Shown here piece after piece: positions 1 to 8,372 of a stretch of 64,000 nt of DNA. Each line of letters starts with the position of its first letter. The stretch's first letter is position 1. The DNA lies in contig CANMQP010000006.1 of assembly GCA_947500035.1 (NCBI GenBank), positions 38,899 to 102,898 of the forward strand, read 5' to 3'. A model generated the notes under the pieces. That model was given only the letters and a program-made list of their open reading frames with translations, did no database searches and was not told the origin of the DNA. The position numbers and the translations under genes were made by a program. The stretch is from an uncultured Kiloniellaceae bacterium. GTDB lineage: Bacteria > Pseudomonadota > Alphaproteobacteria > Kiloniellales > Kiloniellaceae.

Positions 1-426
1 GCAGGAAAGCTCATAAACCTTACGGACGTTTTCAGCCATTTTGGCGGAGAACTCGACCCCTTCCACACCGAAGCCCGCCTCGTTAAAGAGGTTCAGCAGA
101 AAGCCGGTGCCGCAGCCGACCTCCAGAAGCCTCTGGCTTTTTACACCTGCACCGTGCTTTTCGAGGTTCGAAACCACCCAGCCGCATTGCTCGCGCCGCG
201 CCGACTGATGGTCTTCGACCAGCGCGCCGGGCACCTCGAAGGGGTTGAAGTTGGTGTAATAGGCACCGAGATCAGCTTCGGAAATCTTGCTCACATCCAG
301 GAAAACCTGGCCGCAGTCGCGGCAGATCATGACGTCACGCGGGATATCGTCCATGCGGACTGTGCTGCTCAGGGAGTTGCTGAACAGGAATTCGATATCG
401 CTCGAGGCACAGGTATTACACTTCAT
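1..426 (-). CDS. Class I SAM-dependent methyltransferase with N-terminal zinc ribbon (partial)
   Basis: The reading frame begins at an ATG complementary to 424-426 and runs off the left edge, so only about 142 N-terminal residues are visible. The N-terminus has two CxxC pairs (CNTC near residue 3 and CRDC near residue 38), a zinc-ribbon-like knuckle. Methyltransferase motif I, LEVGCGTGFLL, follows near residue 100. This layout is common in sugar methyltransferases of O-antigen and nonulosonate clusters. It is the last visible gene of the minus-strand glycan operon, 28 bases after the PhyH gene, so a sugar substrate is inferred. The C-terminal half and substrate-binding part are not visible. 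Confidence 0.8.
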   Translation of the reverse strand, partial: MKCNTCASSDIEFLFSNSLSSTVRMDDIPRDVMICRDCGQVFLDVSKISEADLGAYYTNFNPFEVPGALVEDHQSARREQCGWVVSNLEKHGAGVKSQRLLEVGCGTGFLLNLFNEAGFGVEGVEFSAKMAENVRKVYELSC

Positions 427-454
427 GGCTTTATGACTTTCACTTGGCTTGCTC

Positions 455-1291
455 TCACGTAGCCGCTGCACGCTTCTGCAGATCCTGCGCGTCGGGTATT
501 TCGCCAAGTTCCCAATACTCGTTATGCATATCCACCTCGGCCGCATCGTTCCAAAAACACTGACAGTTGATCTTAATCTGATCGGTTTTACCGGGCACCG
601 AGGCATGTACCGCCATGGAATCGAAAATCAGCAGATCGCCCGGATCAGCTTCCAGGACCAGCGCTTCGCCGAGTGCGTCCCGGTTTTCGATGTTCAACTG
701 GCCACTGTCGTAACTGAAGGACTGAATACCCAGCTTGTGGGAGCCAGGATAGATCAGCACCGTGCCCAGCTCCTCGTTCACCGGCACCAGCGGGAACCAC
801 ATGGTCACCGCCTTGCGCGAGCGGATGGAACGCAGATCCTGATGATGCCGGGTCAGGAATTTGTCCTCGCCGGGAATATCGAAGCGCACTGTCGGTGTCT
901 CGAAGGTCAGCGGCAGCTGGAAACCCAGACGCCGAATCAGCTCCACGTAATACTGCGAGCTTGCAAAGGACCGAAGCGTCGGCACATGGCGCAGAAAGTT
1001 GTATAGAAAGTGACGCTGTTCGCTGCCTGGCACAAAGGCCGCGCGGATCAGGCTATTAAGGTCAGTCTCTTCAGGCTCGGGTGCGCCGAACTTGACCATC
1101 TGATCCCGGACGATGAACTCGATCTCGGCCAGAATGGCATTGATCACAATCCGCGGCACGGCCTGCTTCAGCAGCATGAAGCCCTGCTGGTCGAAGGCCT
1201 CCGTGTCGATCTGTCCGAAGACAGCCTCGCGATCGTCGGGCCAAAGTTCGTGAGAAGACGCTATTACCTTTGCAATCTCTTGACTATCCAT
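455..1291 (-). CDS. Phytanoyl-CoA dioxygenase (PhyH) family protein
   Basis: This 278-residue protein has the Fe(II)/2-oxoglutarate dioxygenase signature of PhyH proteins. The HxD part of the iron triad is H150-Q-D152 (in RHHQD), the distal histidine is H229 (in MAVHASV), and YPGSHK near 181-186 is the usual PhyH motif. Such enzymes hydroxylate small molecules. The natural substrate here is unknown, and the location in a nonulosonate-type operon suggests modification of a sugar or an attached acyl or amino-acid group. Its start overlaps the end of the asparagine-synthase-like gene by 8 bases, so the two are probably translated together. Confidence 0.85.
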   Translation of the reverse strand: MDSQEIAKVIASSHELWPDDREAVFGQIDTEAFDQQGFMLLKQAVPRIVINAILAEIEFIVRDQMVKFGAPEPEETDLNSLIRAAFVPGSEQRHFLYNFLRHVPTLRSFASSQYYVELIRRLGFQLPLTFETPTVRFDIPGEDKFLTRHHQDLRSIRSRKAVTMWFPLVPVNEELGTVLIYPGSHKLGIQSFSYDSGQLNIENRDALGEALVLEADPGDLLIFDSMAVHASVPGKTDQIKINCQCFWNDAAEVDMHNEYWELGEIPDAQDLQKRAAAT

Positions 1292-3140
1292 CGATCCAAC
1301 TCCGCATCCAGAGTTCCATATTCAATGCCTGCCATAGCAGCATCATGTGATTGGCGTCGCCGCGCATATGCGCGTCCAGGACCTCGTCGAACCGCCGGGC
1401 ATCGTAAACACCACGCTGCCGGAAGGACTGCGAGCGAAAGAGGTCCATGGCAAATTCGTTGATCGGGCCGCGCACCCACAGATCAAAAGGCGCGTTGAAG
1501 CCGCTCTTGTCCACCCGATCGAGAATCTCATCGGCACAGATCCCACGCAGGGCGCGGCGCGCCAGCGGCTTGTTGACGCCGTCCCGGACCCGCTGGTTCA
1601 AGGGCAACCGCCAGCCGAACTCCGCCACGTCGTGGCTGAAAAACGGCGAGGTCATCGAGGTGCCCCAGGTCCAGTCGATCAGGTCTTCGGTCTCGGTCCC
1701 CGGCGCCACGGCCTCGAAGAGATATTCCTGCATGGCGTAGCTGCGGGAGTAGGCTCCGTAGTTGCCTACAGACCGGCCCTCGAGGGACGCCGCCGCGGAC
1801 GCGAAGTCCGGGTTCAATACCCCCTCGGCAAGCGGGCGCTTGAAGGGCAGCAATTCACCCTCCACCGCCAGGTTCACCGATTCTCTGAAGAAATTCTCCG
1901 CCGTCTCGGCGGTCTTGGGAAACTGCTCTGTCCCATGCCAGTGGATCCACCAGGACAGCTCCTTTTCGTAGAGCTCGGGGTCCTGCGTCTTCAGGTCCGC
2001 CAGGTGGTAGAGGAAGCAGGTGTAGTTCCCGGCCTGAATGTAGTCGCCGCCGGACCCGGTGAAGATCGTCGACATGCCCCGCCGGGCGGCTTCGCGATAG
2101 AGGTAGTCGTAGCCGTAGATACTGATCGTGGCCAAGGGCACATCGAAGCGGTCATAAAGGACCGGCAGATCGTCGAGCAGCACCTTGTCGTCGATCTTGA
2201 CGTCGTGCCAGGTGCCCACATGATCGCGCACGGAACTGGCAATCAGTTCGCTCTCATCGAAGACCGTCGCTTCATGATAGGTCATGGAGACGGCTTCGAC
2301 CGGCTCGCCCGTGACATGATGCATGAGGCCGACGACCGATCCGGAATCGATGCCCCCCGAAAGCGCGATGGCCAGGCGTTCGCCGGAACGCGGATCGATA
2401 AAGCGGCGCGCCATCTCGATCAGGGTCTCGCGATATCGCGCCTCGAAGTCGGCGTCGTCGCCGTGGTCGTAAGGCGCGGCGGGATCGAAATCCCAGTAGC
2501 GCTGACGGCTGTAACCCTCCCGGCCCCAGGAGTGAACGTACGTCAGGTCCAGCAGGTCGATTTTTTTGAAGGCCGTGGGCCGGTCGCCATAGGTGCCCCG
2601 GTATTGATAGCCGGCATAGCGCGCCAGAAAGTCCGGATTTGCTTCAGCTTTGATCCAACCGCCCTTCACGATGGCTCCGGAGTTCGAAGCGAGCACAAGG
2701 CAGCCATCATCGCTCTGAGCGGCGTAGAGGGGTTTGAGGCCAAAGCGGTCCCGGGCCGCTCTGACTTCGCCGGAAGCTTCAATCGAGACGATACTCCAAC
2801 CACCGTCCAAGGGTCCAAGAGCCCGGGCGTTTTCCGATTTCAAGGCCTCACCGATTTGCTCCGGCGTGGCGAAGCAATCCGCGAACTGAGCCCCCTGCCC
2901 GCCGATCAGGATCGTGCCATCCTCGAGCACGTGCCGGTCCGGCCGGTCTGCGTCACGCCGGATAGTGCCAACCACTGTGCGCTCATCGCCGCTGACCCAG
3001 ATCTCTTCAACAAGACTATCGCTGCCGATATCGGCAATTGCGCGCCAATGGGACAGCGCCGCCGCAACACGCTGGCGCCGCTCGGCAAGTGCAACCCGGC
3101 AACGACCTGTGAGGTCGTGATCGACAATAATCCGGCTCAT
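1284..3140 (-). CDS. Asparagine synthase-like ATP-dependent amidotransferase
   Basis: The protein is 618 residues long. The C-terminal synthetase domain carries the ATP pyrophosphatase loop SGGIDS at 261-266. The N-terminal half keeps late class II glutaminase-fold motifs such as RDRFGLKPLY (130-139). The protein starts MSRII, so the Cys2 nucleophile of a class II glutaminase is missing. It therefore probably uses free ammonia or another amine, or acts as a ligase. In this glycan operon the likely role is amidation of a sugar carboxylate or a similar group (inference). The gene ends 8 bases inside the PhyH gene. Confidence 0.8.
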   Translation of the reverse strand: MSRIIVDHDLTGRCRVALAERRQRVAAALSHWRAIADIGSDSLVEEIWVSGDERTVVGTIRRDADRPDRHVLEDGTILIGGQGAQFADCFATPEQIGEALKSENARALGPLDGGWSIVSIEASGEVRAARDRFGLKPLYAAQSDDGCLVLASNSGAIVKGGWIKAEANPDFLARYAGYQYRGTYGDRPTAFKKIDLLDLTYVHSWGREGYSRQRYWDFDPAAPYDHGDDADFEARYRETLIEMARRFIDPRSGERLAIALSGGIDSGSVVGLMHHVTGEPVEAVSMTYHEATVFDESELIASSVRDHVGTWHDVKIDDKVLLDDLPVLYDRFDVPLATISIYGYDYLYREAARRGMSTIFTGSGGDYIQAGNYTCFLYHLADLKTQDPELYEKELSWWIHWHGTEQFPKTAETAENFFRESVNLAVEGELLPFKRPLAEGVLNPDFASAAASLEGRSVGNYGAYSRSYAMQEYLFEAVAPGTETEDLIDWTWGTSMTSPFFSHDVAEFGWRLPLNQRVRDGVNKPLARRALRGICADEILDRVDKSGFNAPFDLWVRGPINEFAMDLFRSQSFRQRGVYDARRFDEVLDAHMRGDANHMMLLWQALNMELWMRSWIDG

Positions 3141-3182
3141 GGAACGAGAAACTCTCCGCCTTTTCGATGACTAGCTGGTCAA

Positions 3183-3593
3183 TTACTTGCTGGCTGCACC
3201 CAGAATGTGGGTCTTGCCGTCCGGGTCCGCCTTGCGCCGGATTTCGACTTCCTCGCTGCCATCCAGCCAGGCCACCAACTCTCCTTTATCCGCCGCAAGA
3301 TAGGCGTCGAAGGCCTCTTCTTTTCCGGCCTCGACCAGCATGACGTAGAAGCGTTCCATCTCATTCTTCACCAGCGCGGGTCGTAGGTTGTGATCGGGCA
3401 AACGGCCGTTGACCGATTGAGTCGCATAGAAGCCGAAGGGCGTCTTACAAACATCGTGTTGGATACCGCCCTCGCCTCTGAAGGTCACCAGTTGATTGGG
3501 TTCCAACTCGATATCCGCCACATGGGAGAGTTCGATGGAAACGTAGGTGCCGACCGAAAAGCGCCGCGCGGGTTCGATGGTTTTGATTTTCAT
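3183..3593 (-). CDS. Small conserved-looking hypothetical protein of the glycan operon
   Basis: The 136-residue protein has no signal peptide or membrane segment. Its middle (VTFRGEGGIQHDV, then TPFGFYATQSVNGRL) reads like a beta-rich, cupin-like fold, but no defining metal-binding motif could be placed. The C-terminus is charged (EVEIRRKADPDGK). The ATG lies two bases after the cytidylyltransferase stop, and the next gene starts 42 bases on, so it is clearly inside the operon. I do not recognise a family. A role as a sugar isomerase or helper protein in glycan assembly is only a guess. Confidence 0.6.
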   Translation of the reverse strand: MKIKTIEPARRFSVGTYVSIELSHVADIELEPNQLVTFRGEGGIQHDVCKTPFGFYATQSVNGRLPDHNLRPALVKNEMERFYVMLVEAGKEEAFDAYLAADKGELVAWLDGSEEVEIRRKADPDGKTHILGAASK

Positions 3594-3595
3594 AG

Positions 3596-4372
3596 TTACC
3601 GTGCCGCTCCTTGAAGCGAAGAAAGGTCGACGGGCTTCTTGGTGCTTGGGTCTTGCGCGTGAAAGGCGTCGAGGATGTCCCGCCAGGGCGCGGTCTCAAG
3701 ATCCCTGCCGAAGCTCCTGGCCAGCGCGGCGGCGGCGGCGAAATCCTGTTCTGTGTCGACAGCCAAAGTCATGGCTCCGGGGACCTTGAGCTCCGGTCCC
3801 GCCGGAATGATCGTGAGCGGACAGGCCCCGGACTTTGCCTTGCGATAGATGTGAGCGGTGACATGCTCCCGGTCGCCGTCAGACTCCGCCGCCGCTTCGG
3901 CCCAGACAAGACCGCTTTTTGTGAGCACCTCAACACTTAAACCCGGTACCAGCCGGCGGTGCGGATAAACGTTTGTCACCAGATCCGCGCCGGTCTCCGC
4001 CTGCCGCGCCAACAGCTCGTCCACAAGGGCAGAGTCGATGAAAGGGCTGTCACCACTGACTCGGACCAGAACATCGAGGTCATGCTCACGCAGGGCCTGG
4101 GCCGCACGACCGAGAACATTCTCGCAGGACCCGCGAACGACAGGTACGGACACTTCTGCACCAAGTGCAGCAACGCCGTCGTCACAGAGGCGATCCGTTG
4201 TCGCCAGGATCACCTTATCGGCAATCCGGCTGCGTTGAAGACGGACGAGTGTCCAGGCCAGCATTGGACGGCCCTGCAGCAGGCGCAGAACCTTGCCGGG
4301 CAGACGTCTGGAGTCCGAACGGGCAAAGACGACAATGCCGGATCGATATTCCGCTGCCGTATCAGGCATCAT
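3596..4372 (-). CDS. SpsF-like cytidylyltransferase (acylneuraminate CMP-transferase family)
   Basis: The N-terminus has the nucleotidyltransferase loop IVVFARSDSRRLPGKVL, the R-x-x-x-R-L-P-G-K form typical of SpsF and Kdo/NeuA-type CMP transferases. VRVSGDSPFID follows as the second conserved block. Such enzymes load a sugar acid onto CMP. I chose the ATG at 4372, which overlaps the end of the epimerase gene by 11 bases; a longer in-frame start at 4408 would overlap more. Together with the neighbouring NeuB and DegT proteins it resembles the Bacillus spore-coat sps set. The natural sugar is unknown. Confidence 0.8.
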   Translation of the reverse strand: MMPDTAAEYRSGIVVFARSDSRRLPGKVLRLLQGRPMLAWTLVRLQRSRIADKVILATTDRLCDDGVAALGAEVSVPVVRGSCENVLGRAAQALREHDLDVLVRVSGDSPFIDSALVDELLARQAETGADLVTNVYPHRRLVPGLSVEVLTKSGLVWAEAAAESDGDREHVTAHIYRKAKSGACPLTIIPAGPELKVPGAMTLAVDTEQDFAAAAALARSFGRDLETAPWRDILDAFHAQDPSTKKPVDLSSLQGAAR

Positions 4373-5438
4373 TTTTGATGCTGTTCCACATCTCCATGTA
4401 CCACTCACAATAACGTCGGTACCCGACCTCCAGCGGCCATTGCGACTTGTAACCGAGCAGGCGCTCGGCGCGCTCGGTGCTCAAGGTACCGCGGATCGGC
4501 TTATCGTTTGCGCGCGGACGCTCCTCGATGATCGCCTGAGGAACGAGTTCTTTCACGATCGCGGTCAACTCGGCGATCGAGCGGGAGTTGCCGAAGGTCA
4601 GATTGAAGGTGTTGTTGTCTTCTTTTGACTTGTGGAAGGCCAGAGCCCGCGCCATGCCGTCGACAAGATCTTCGATGTAGGTGAAATCCAACCGTCCTTC
4701 GCCACCGCCCTCCAGCAGTAGCGGCACCCCCATCAGCGCATTCTCGATAAACTTCTGTGAAACCCGGCGCGACACACAGCGCTCACCATACAACGCGCTG
4801 GGCCGGATCGTCGTGGATCCGATGTCATACTGCCGGGCATAGGTACGCAGCAGGCGCTCCGCCATAAACTTGGTATTGGCGTAGATGCCACGCGGGCGGG
4901 GACGGACGGACTCATCGACTTCAGTGCCCTCGAAATCGCCGTAAACGGTTGAGGAGGACAGCAGCATCACCTGCTTGATGCCTGTGTACTGCAAGCGGCA
5001 GAGTTCCAGGATATTGCGCAGAATAATGAGCTGGAGATCGAACATCAGCCCGGGGTCGGCGTTTGCATCGACGGCACTGGCGATGGCCGCCAAATGCACG
5101 ACCTTGGTCGGCTGGTAGTCACGGAAGACAATCCCCAATTCACCCATCTGTCGGGCATCACAGTTGATCATCTTGATTTCAGCGGCACGCAGCAGCTTGA
5201 AACGCTCTTGAAGGCAGTAGTGGTTCATCGCCGCCTTGAGGCCGCTTTCCCGAGCACCGAAGACATTGTCCACCAGACTGTTGACCGAGAGGTTATCGAG
5301 AATCGCCACCTCGGCGCCGTAGCTGTGCAGCCTCATGGCCAGGTTGTGACCGATAAAGCCGGCACCTCCGATCAATAGAACACGTTCGCCCTTCAGGGAG
5401 TCGCGAACCTTCTGCTCGCTCGTATCGATAACTGACAT
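4362..5438 (-). CDS. NAD-dependent sugar epimerase/dehydratase (extended SDR)
   Basis: A Rossmann loop, GGAGFIG, follows the initial VLLI strand, and the catalytic YANTK (YxxxK) with an upstream SSSTVYG block gives the extended SDR active site. The ATG at 5438 gives 358 residues; the frame is open further upstream, but that part reads as non-coding arginine/serine-rich sequence. The family epimerises or dehydrates nucleotide sugars. It sits between the aminotransferase and the cytidylyltransferase genes, so it probably shapes the UDP- or CMP-linked precursor of the surface glycan. The exact reaction cannot be read from the sequence. Confidence 0.85.
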   Translation of the reverse strand: MSVIDTSEQKVRDSLKGERVLLIGGAGFIGHNLAMRLHSYGAEVAILDNLSVNSLVDNVFGARESGLKAAMNHYCLQERFKLLRAAEIKMINCDARQMGELGIVFRDYQPTKVVHLAAIASAVDANADPGLMFDLQLIILRNILELCRLQYTGIKQVMLLSSSTVYGDFEGTEVDESVRPRPRGIYANTKFMAERLLRTYARQYDIGSTTIRPSALYGERCVSRRVSQKFIENALMGVPLLLEGGGEGRLDFTYIEDLVDGMARALAFHKSKEDNNTFNLTFGNSRSIAELTAIVKELVPQAIIEERPRANDKPIRGTLSTERAERLLGYKSQWPLEVGYRRYCEWYMEMWNSIKNDA

Positions 5439-5464
5439 TGGTATTGCTCCGATAGACAGACTGT

Positions 5465-6640
5465 TCAGGTCCGGCTTTTTGCATGAGAAACTGCGTTCTT
5501 GACGGCGGAAACGATCCGATCCGGATCTCCTGCAGCGAGATGCGGACCGACAGGCAGAGAAATTGCCTGCGCTCCGATCCACTCGGCAACCGGAAAATCG
5601 CCCGGTTTGTAACCGTACTTTTCGCGGTAGTAGCTGAACTGCGACACGGCGGAGGGATAGTGCACAGAGGTGCCGATCCCCGCTGCCTTCAACGCTCCCA
5701 CGACGTCATCGCGCTCAAGAGACCCGTCCCGGGGCAGGTTCAAGTTGAGGCAGTAGTGCGACGACTCAGCCTTGCCCAGTTGACGCGGAAAAATAGTCAA
5801 TTCCTCGACATCCGCCAGACCAGCCGCGATCCGTGCAAAATTCTCGGCGCGGGCGGCCTGCATGGCGTCCAGCTTACGCAGTTGCGCCAACCCGATCGCC
5901 GCGTGGATTTCGCTCATACGCAGGTTATTGCCAAGCAGTGTGACGTCGTAAATACCGGGCTTGGTCCGTTCGCCGAGCGAGCGGTCGTAGCCGAACGCCT
6001 TTTGCCGGCGTACGAGGTTCGAGATGCCCTCGTTGTTACTCGTCACCATACCGCCTTCAGCGGAGGTCATGTGCTTGACCGGATAGAAGGAAAAGCTGGC
6101 CAGATCCGCCAGGCCGCCGACCTTCACCCCGTCATAGCTGGCATCCAGCGCAAGTGCCGCATCTTCGATCAAAAGCGCCCCGGCTGCCTTGGCGATCGGC
6201 CGGATCGCATCCATATCGCAGGGCAGCCCAAGATAATGCACGACGATAATCGCCCGCGTGCGTTCCGTGACGGCGGCCTTGACGGCGGCAGGGTCGATGT
6301 TCCCGCTTTCCGGAGAGACATCCGCGAAGACCGGCTTCGCGCCCAGCAGCTCCACCGAATGCGCGGTCGCAACGTGGGTCATGGCCGGCACGATCACCTC
6401 ATCGCCCGGCCCCACGCCGTGGGTCAGAAGCCCTAGATAGAGCCCGGCGGTGCAAGAAGATACCGTGATGGCGAATTCTGTCTGCGCACGCTCGGCGAAC
6501 TCGGTCTCGAACTGTGCAGCGACCGGGCCGTGGACCAGCTGCGGCCCGTCGAGCACCGATAACACAGCCTCACGCTCTTCCTGTCCCAGCATGGGGCGGC
6601 CAAAGGGAATCGGTGGCAGATCGTCCATATTTACATCCAT
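5465..6640 (-). CDS. DegT/DnrJ/EryC1 family PLP-dependent sugar aminotransferase
   Basis: This 391-residue protein has normal length for the family. Hallmarks are SSCTAGLYLGL (phosphate-binding region near 61-71), IEDAALALDA with the PLP-contacting Asp160, and SFYPVKHMTSAEGG with the Schiff-base Lys189. Family members transaminate keto-sugars on nucleotide carriers and so create the amino group later acylated in bacillosamine-, legionaminate- or perosamine-type sugars. It lies just downstream of the NeuB gene in the same operon. The product is probably an amino-sugar precursor of the nonulosonate (inference from context). Confidence 0.9.
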   Translation of the reverse strand: MDVNMDDLPPIPFGRPMLGQEEREAVLSVLDGPQLVHGPVAAQFETEFAERAQTEFAITVSSCTAGLYLGLLTHGVGPGDEVIVPAMTHVATAHSVELLGAKPVFADVSPESGNIDPAAVKAAVTERTRAIIVVHYLGLPCDMDAIRPIAKAAGALLIEDAALALDASYDGVKVGGLADLASFSFYPVKHMTSAEGGMVTSNNEGISNLVRRQKAFGYDRSLGERTKPGIYDVTLLGNNLRMSEIHAAIGLAQLRKLDAMQAARAENFARIAAGLADVEELTIFPRQLGKAESSHYCLNLNLPRDGSLERDDVVGALKAAGIGTSVHYPSAVSQFSYYREKYGYKPGDFPVAEWIGAQAISLPVGPHLAAGDPDRIVSAVKNAVSHAKSRT

Positions 6641-6677
6641 TCAGTCGACGGAGCCCACCCGGAGGGCCCAATTCTCT

Positions 6678-7682
6678 CTACGCAAGCGCGTCCAGGCTGA
6701 AAAGCTCACCGTGTTTCAGGTCGCGCGAAAGTCTGCGTCCCAACAGCTGTTGTTCCTCTCCGACTGGAATACCGGTCCCGGGACGCACCCAGATAACGTG
6801 CTTTTCTTCGATCACCGTGCCCGCAGCCAGCTCACCCATAGCAGCGCAGGAGCGGCGGATCTGCGGCGCAAAGGCGATCTCGCCCTCTGTCGGCACTTTT
6901 TTGCCAGATCCGCGCATCGTCTCGGCCTCACGGATTCGCGTAACCAGCTCGGCAAAGTCCTTGGGATCGGCCGAGAGCTGATGATCGCGAAAATCCGACT
7001 GCGCCTTATCCAAGGTGAAGTGCTTTTCGATGATGCGCGCGCCCAGCGCGACCGCCATGACGCAGGCCGTGTCGCCGAGCGTGTGATCGGAATATCCGAC
7101 CAGAGGGAAAGCGCCGGCGAGATCGCCGATGGCCGTAACGTTCGCATCCTCCGCCTCAGTCGGATAGGCCGAGACGCAATGCAGCACCGCATAATCGGGG
7201 TTGCCGTCCGGGTAAGCCTTGGACGTGAAGTGAGCAACCGAATTGCGCAGCGTCTCAAGGTCCGCCAGACCGCCGGAAATGATCACCGGCTTGCCTGTCT
7301 CTGCAAGATGTCCCAGCAAGGGCAGAAAAGTGTTGTCGCTGGAGGCCACTTTAAAACAGTCTACCAGTGGCTGGAGAAAGGCTGCGCTGCGCAGGTCGAG
7401 GGGCGTCGAAATGAAGGCGACACCCAGTTCCCCGGCACGCGTGGCCAGACGATGGTACGTGTCGGCCGGCAAGGCGAAACGATTGAGCATCGCCAGACGG
7501 TCCACCTGATCGGAACTGATGAACAACTCAGGCACGGAGGTCTGAAACTTCACCGCGTCCGCACCCGCCTCTGCCGCCTGCTCGACCATCTTCAGAGCCA
7601 GCTCAGGGGCACCTTCATGGTTATTGCCGATTTCCGCAATGACGACGACTTTGTCTTCCGTCGAATGACGTCCGATCTGCAT
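6678..7682 (-). CDS. neuB: NeuB-family nonulosonic acid synthase with SAF domain
   Basis: The protein has 334 residues. The N-terminal TIM-barrel part shows AEIGNNHEG, AVKFQTS, KVASSDNTF, YPTEAED and GYSDHTLG, all typical of sialic, legionaminic and pseudaminic acid synthases that condense phosphoenolpyruvate with a hexosamine. A C-terminal SAF (antifreeze-like) domain begins near residue 275, as in full-length NeuB proteins. GGAAGA lies a few bases before the ATG. The specific sugar acid cannot be told from the sequence. Its leader carries an ops-like element and two hairpins. Confidence 0.88.
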   Translation of the reverse strand: MQIGRHSTEDKVVVIAEIGNNHEGAPELALKMVEQAAEAGADAVKFQTSVPELFISSDQVDRLAMLNRFALPADTYHRLATRAGELGVAFISTPLDLRSAAFLQPLVDCFKVASSDNTFLPLLGHLAETGKPVIISGGLADLETLRNSVAHFTSKAYPDGNPDYAVLHCVSAYPTEAEDANVTAIGDLAGAFPLVGYSDHTLGDTACVMAVALGARIIEKHFTLDKAQSDFRDHQLSADPKDFAELVTRIREAETMRGSGKKVPTEGEIAFAPQIRRSCAAMGELAAGTVIEEKHVIWVRPGTGIPVGEEQQLLGRRLSRDLKHGELFSLDALA

Positions 7683-7710
7683 AATCTTCCGTTTAACCTA
7701 ATCTGGAGTG

Positions 7711-7790
7711 CACACCGGGACTTGCCCTGGTGTGACGCTGACGGCGGCGAGTGCCGCCGCTGTGAAATAGGGCTCTATAGCTACCGCACT
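7711..7790 (-). promoter_or_regulatory. Leader with ops-like element and two hairpins between the antiterminator gene and neuB
   Basis: On the minus strand the 159-base gap carries GCGGTAGC (7780-7787), followed by a GC-rich hairpin (7742-7759, 7-bp arms CGGCGGC/GCCGCCG) and a second hairpin (7711-7734, arms CACACC/GGTGTG). The enterobacterial ops consensus bound by RfaH is GGCGGTAGNNT. Here the core GCGGTAG is intact, but the first G and the final T differ. The position, just after an RfaH-like gene and ahead of the long operon, fits a recruitment site for antitermination. Function is inferred. Confidence 0.45.
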
Positions 7791-7841
7791 CCGGGTGAAT
7801 TCCTCACCGAGAGCGAACGGCAAACAAACTGACTTCGAGTG

Positions 7842-8372
7842 CTAGGCGGTTGCCCGAACAGCACTCTGGTCCAGGATCACTCTGACCTTGCGGCAGAGCA
7901 GATCCAACAGAATCGCAACCCGGTCCTTACCCGCCAGACCTTCGTACAATCCCATGCAGTCGGCAAAGGCACCATTGGTCACTTCGACGCGGTCGCCCTG
8001 CCGGAAACGCGGTTGCGCGGCACCGTCGCCGGCTTCCAGTTCGATGTAACCCTCGTCGTCTTCGCGGGCGCGCAGGGTCTCGACCAGACCGCGCGGCAGC
8101 CGCGCCGGGCGCTCGCCCTGACAGACCAGTGCCGACACCCCAAAGGTCGAATTGACCGAGCGCCAGGGCTGACGCGCCACGTCGAGGCAGACAAAGAGAT
8201 AGCGCGGGAACAGCGGCCGTGCCACGCGGCTGGTTTGGCGCGCATGCTTGCGCAAGCGCCAGTAGCGCGGCAGATAAACCTCGAAGCCCTGACGGCGCAG
8301 GTTGAAGACCGCCTTTTCCTCCTCGTTGGGCCGGGTCATTACGGCATACCAGCTGGGCGAACGTGCGGTCAT
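7842..8372 (-). CDS. NusG/RfaH-like transcription antitermination protein
   Basis: A 176-residue specialised NusG paralogue. The NGN domain begins SWYAVMTRPNEEEKAVFNL and includes PLFPRYLFV, as in RfaH, LoaP and UpxY proteins. The C-terminal KOW-like segment is near FRQGDRVEVTNGAFADCMG. Such proteins ride on RNA polymerase and suppress termination in long polysaccharide operons. The gene overlaps the upstream regulator by ATGA and precedes the nonulosonate operon, its likely target. Canonical NusG would be expected next to secE and ribosomal genes, which are absent here. Confidence 0.88.
   Translation of the reverse strand: MTARSPSWYAVMTRPNEEEKAVFNLRRQGFEVYLPRYWRLRKHARQTSRVARPLFPRYLFVCLDVARQPWRSVNSTFGVSALVCQGERPARLPRGLVETLRAREDDEGYIELEAGDGAAQPRFRQGDRVEVTNGAFADCMGLYEGLAGKDRVAILLDLLCRKVRVILDQSAVRATA

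Noticed and set aside
1347..3170. Long open frame on the plus strand opposite the asparagine-synthase-like gene
   Set aside because: High-GC antisense frame with no domain; the minus frame carries SGGIDS and fits the operon.
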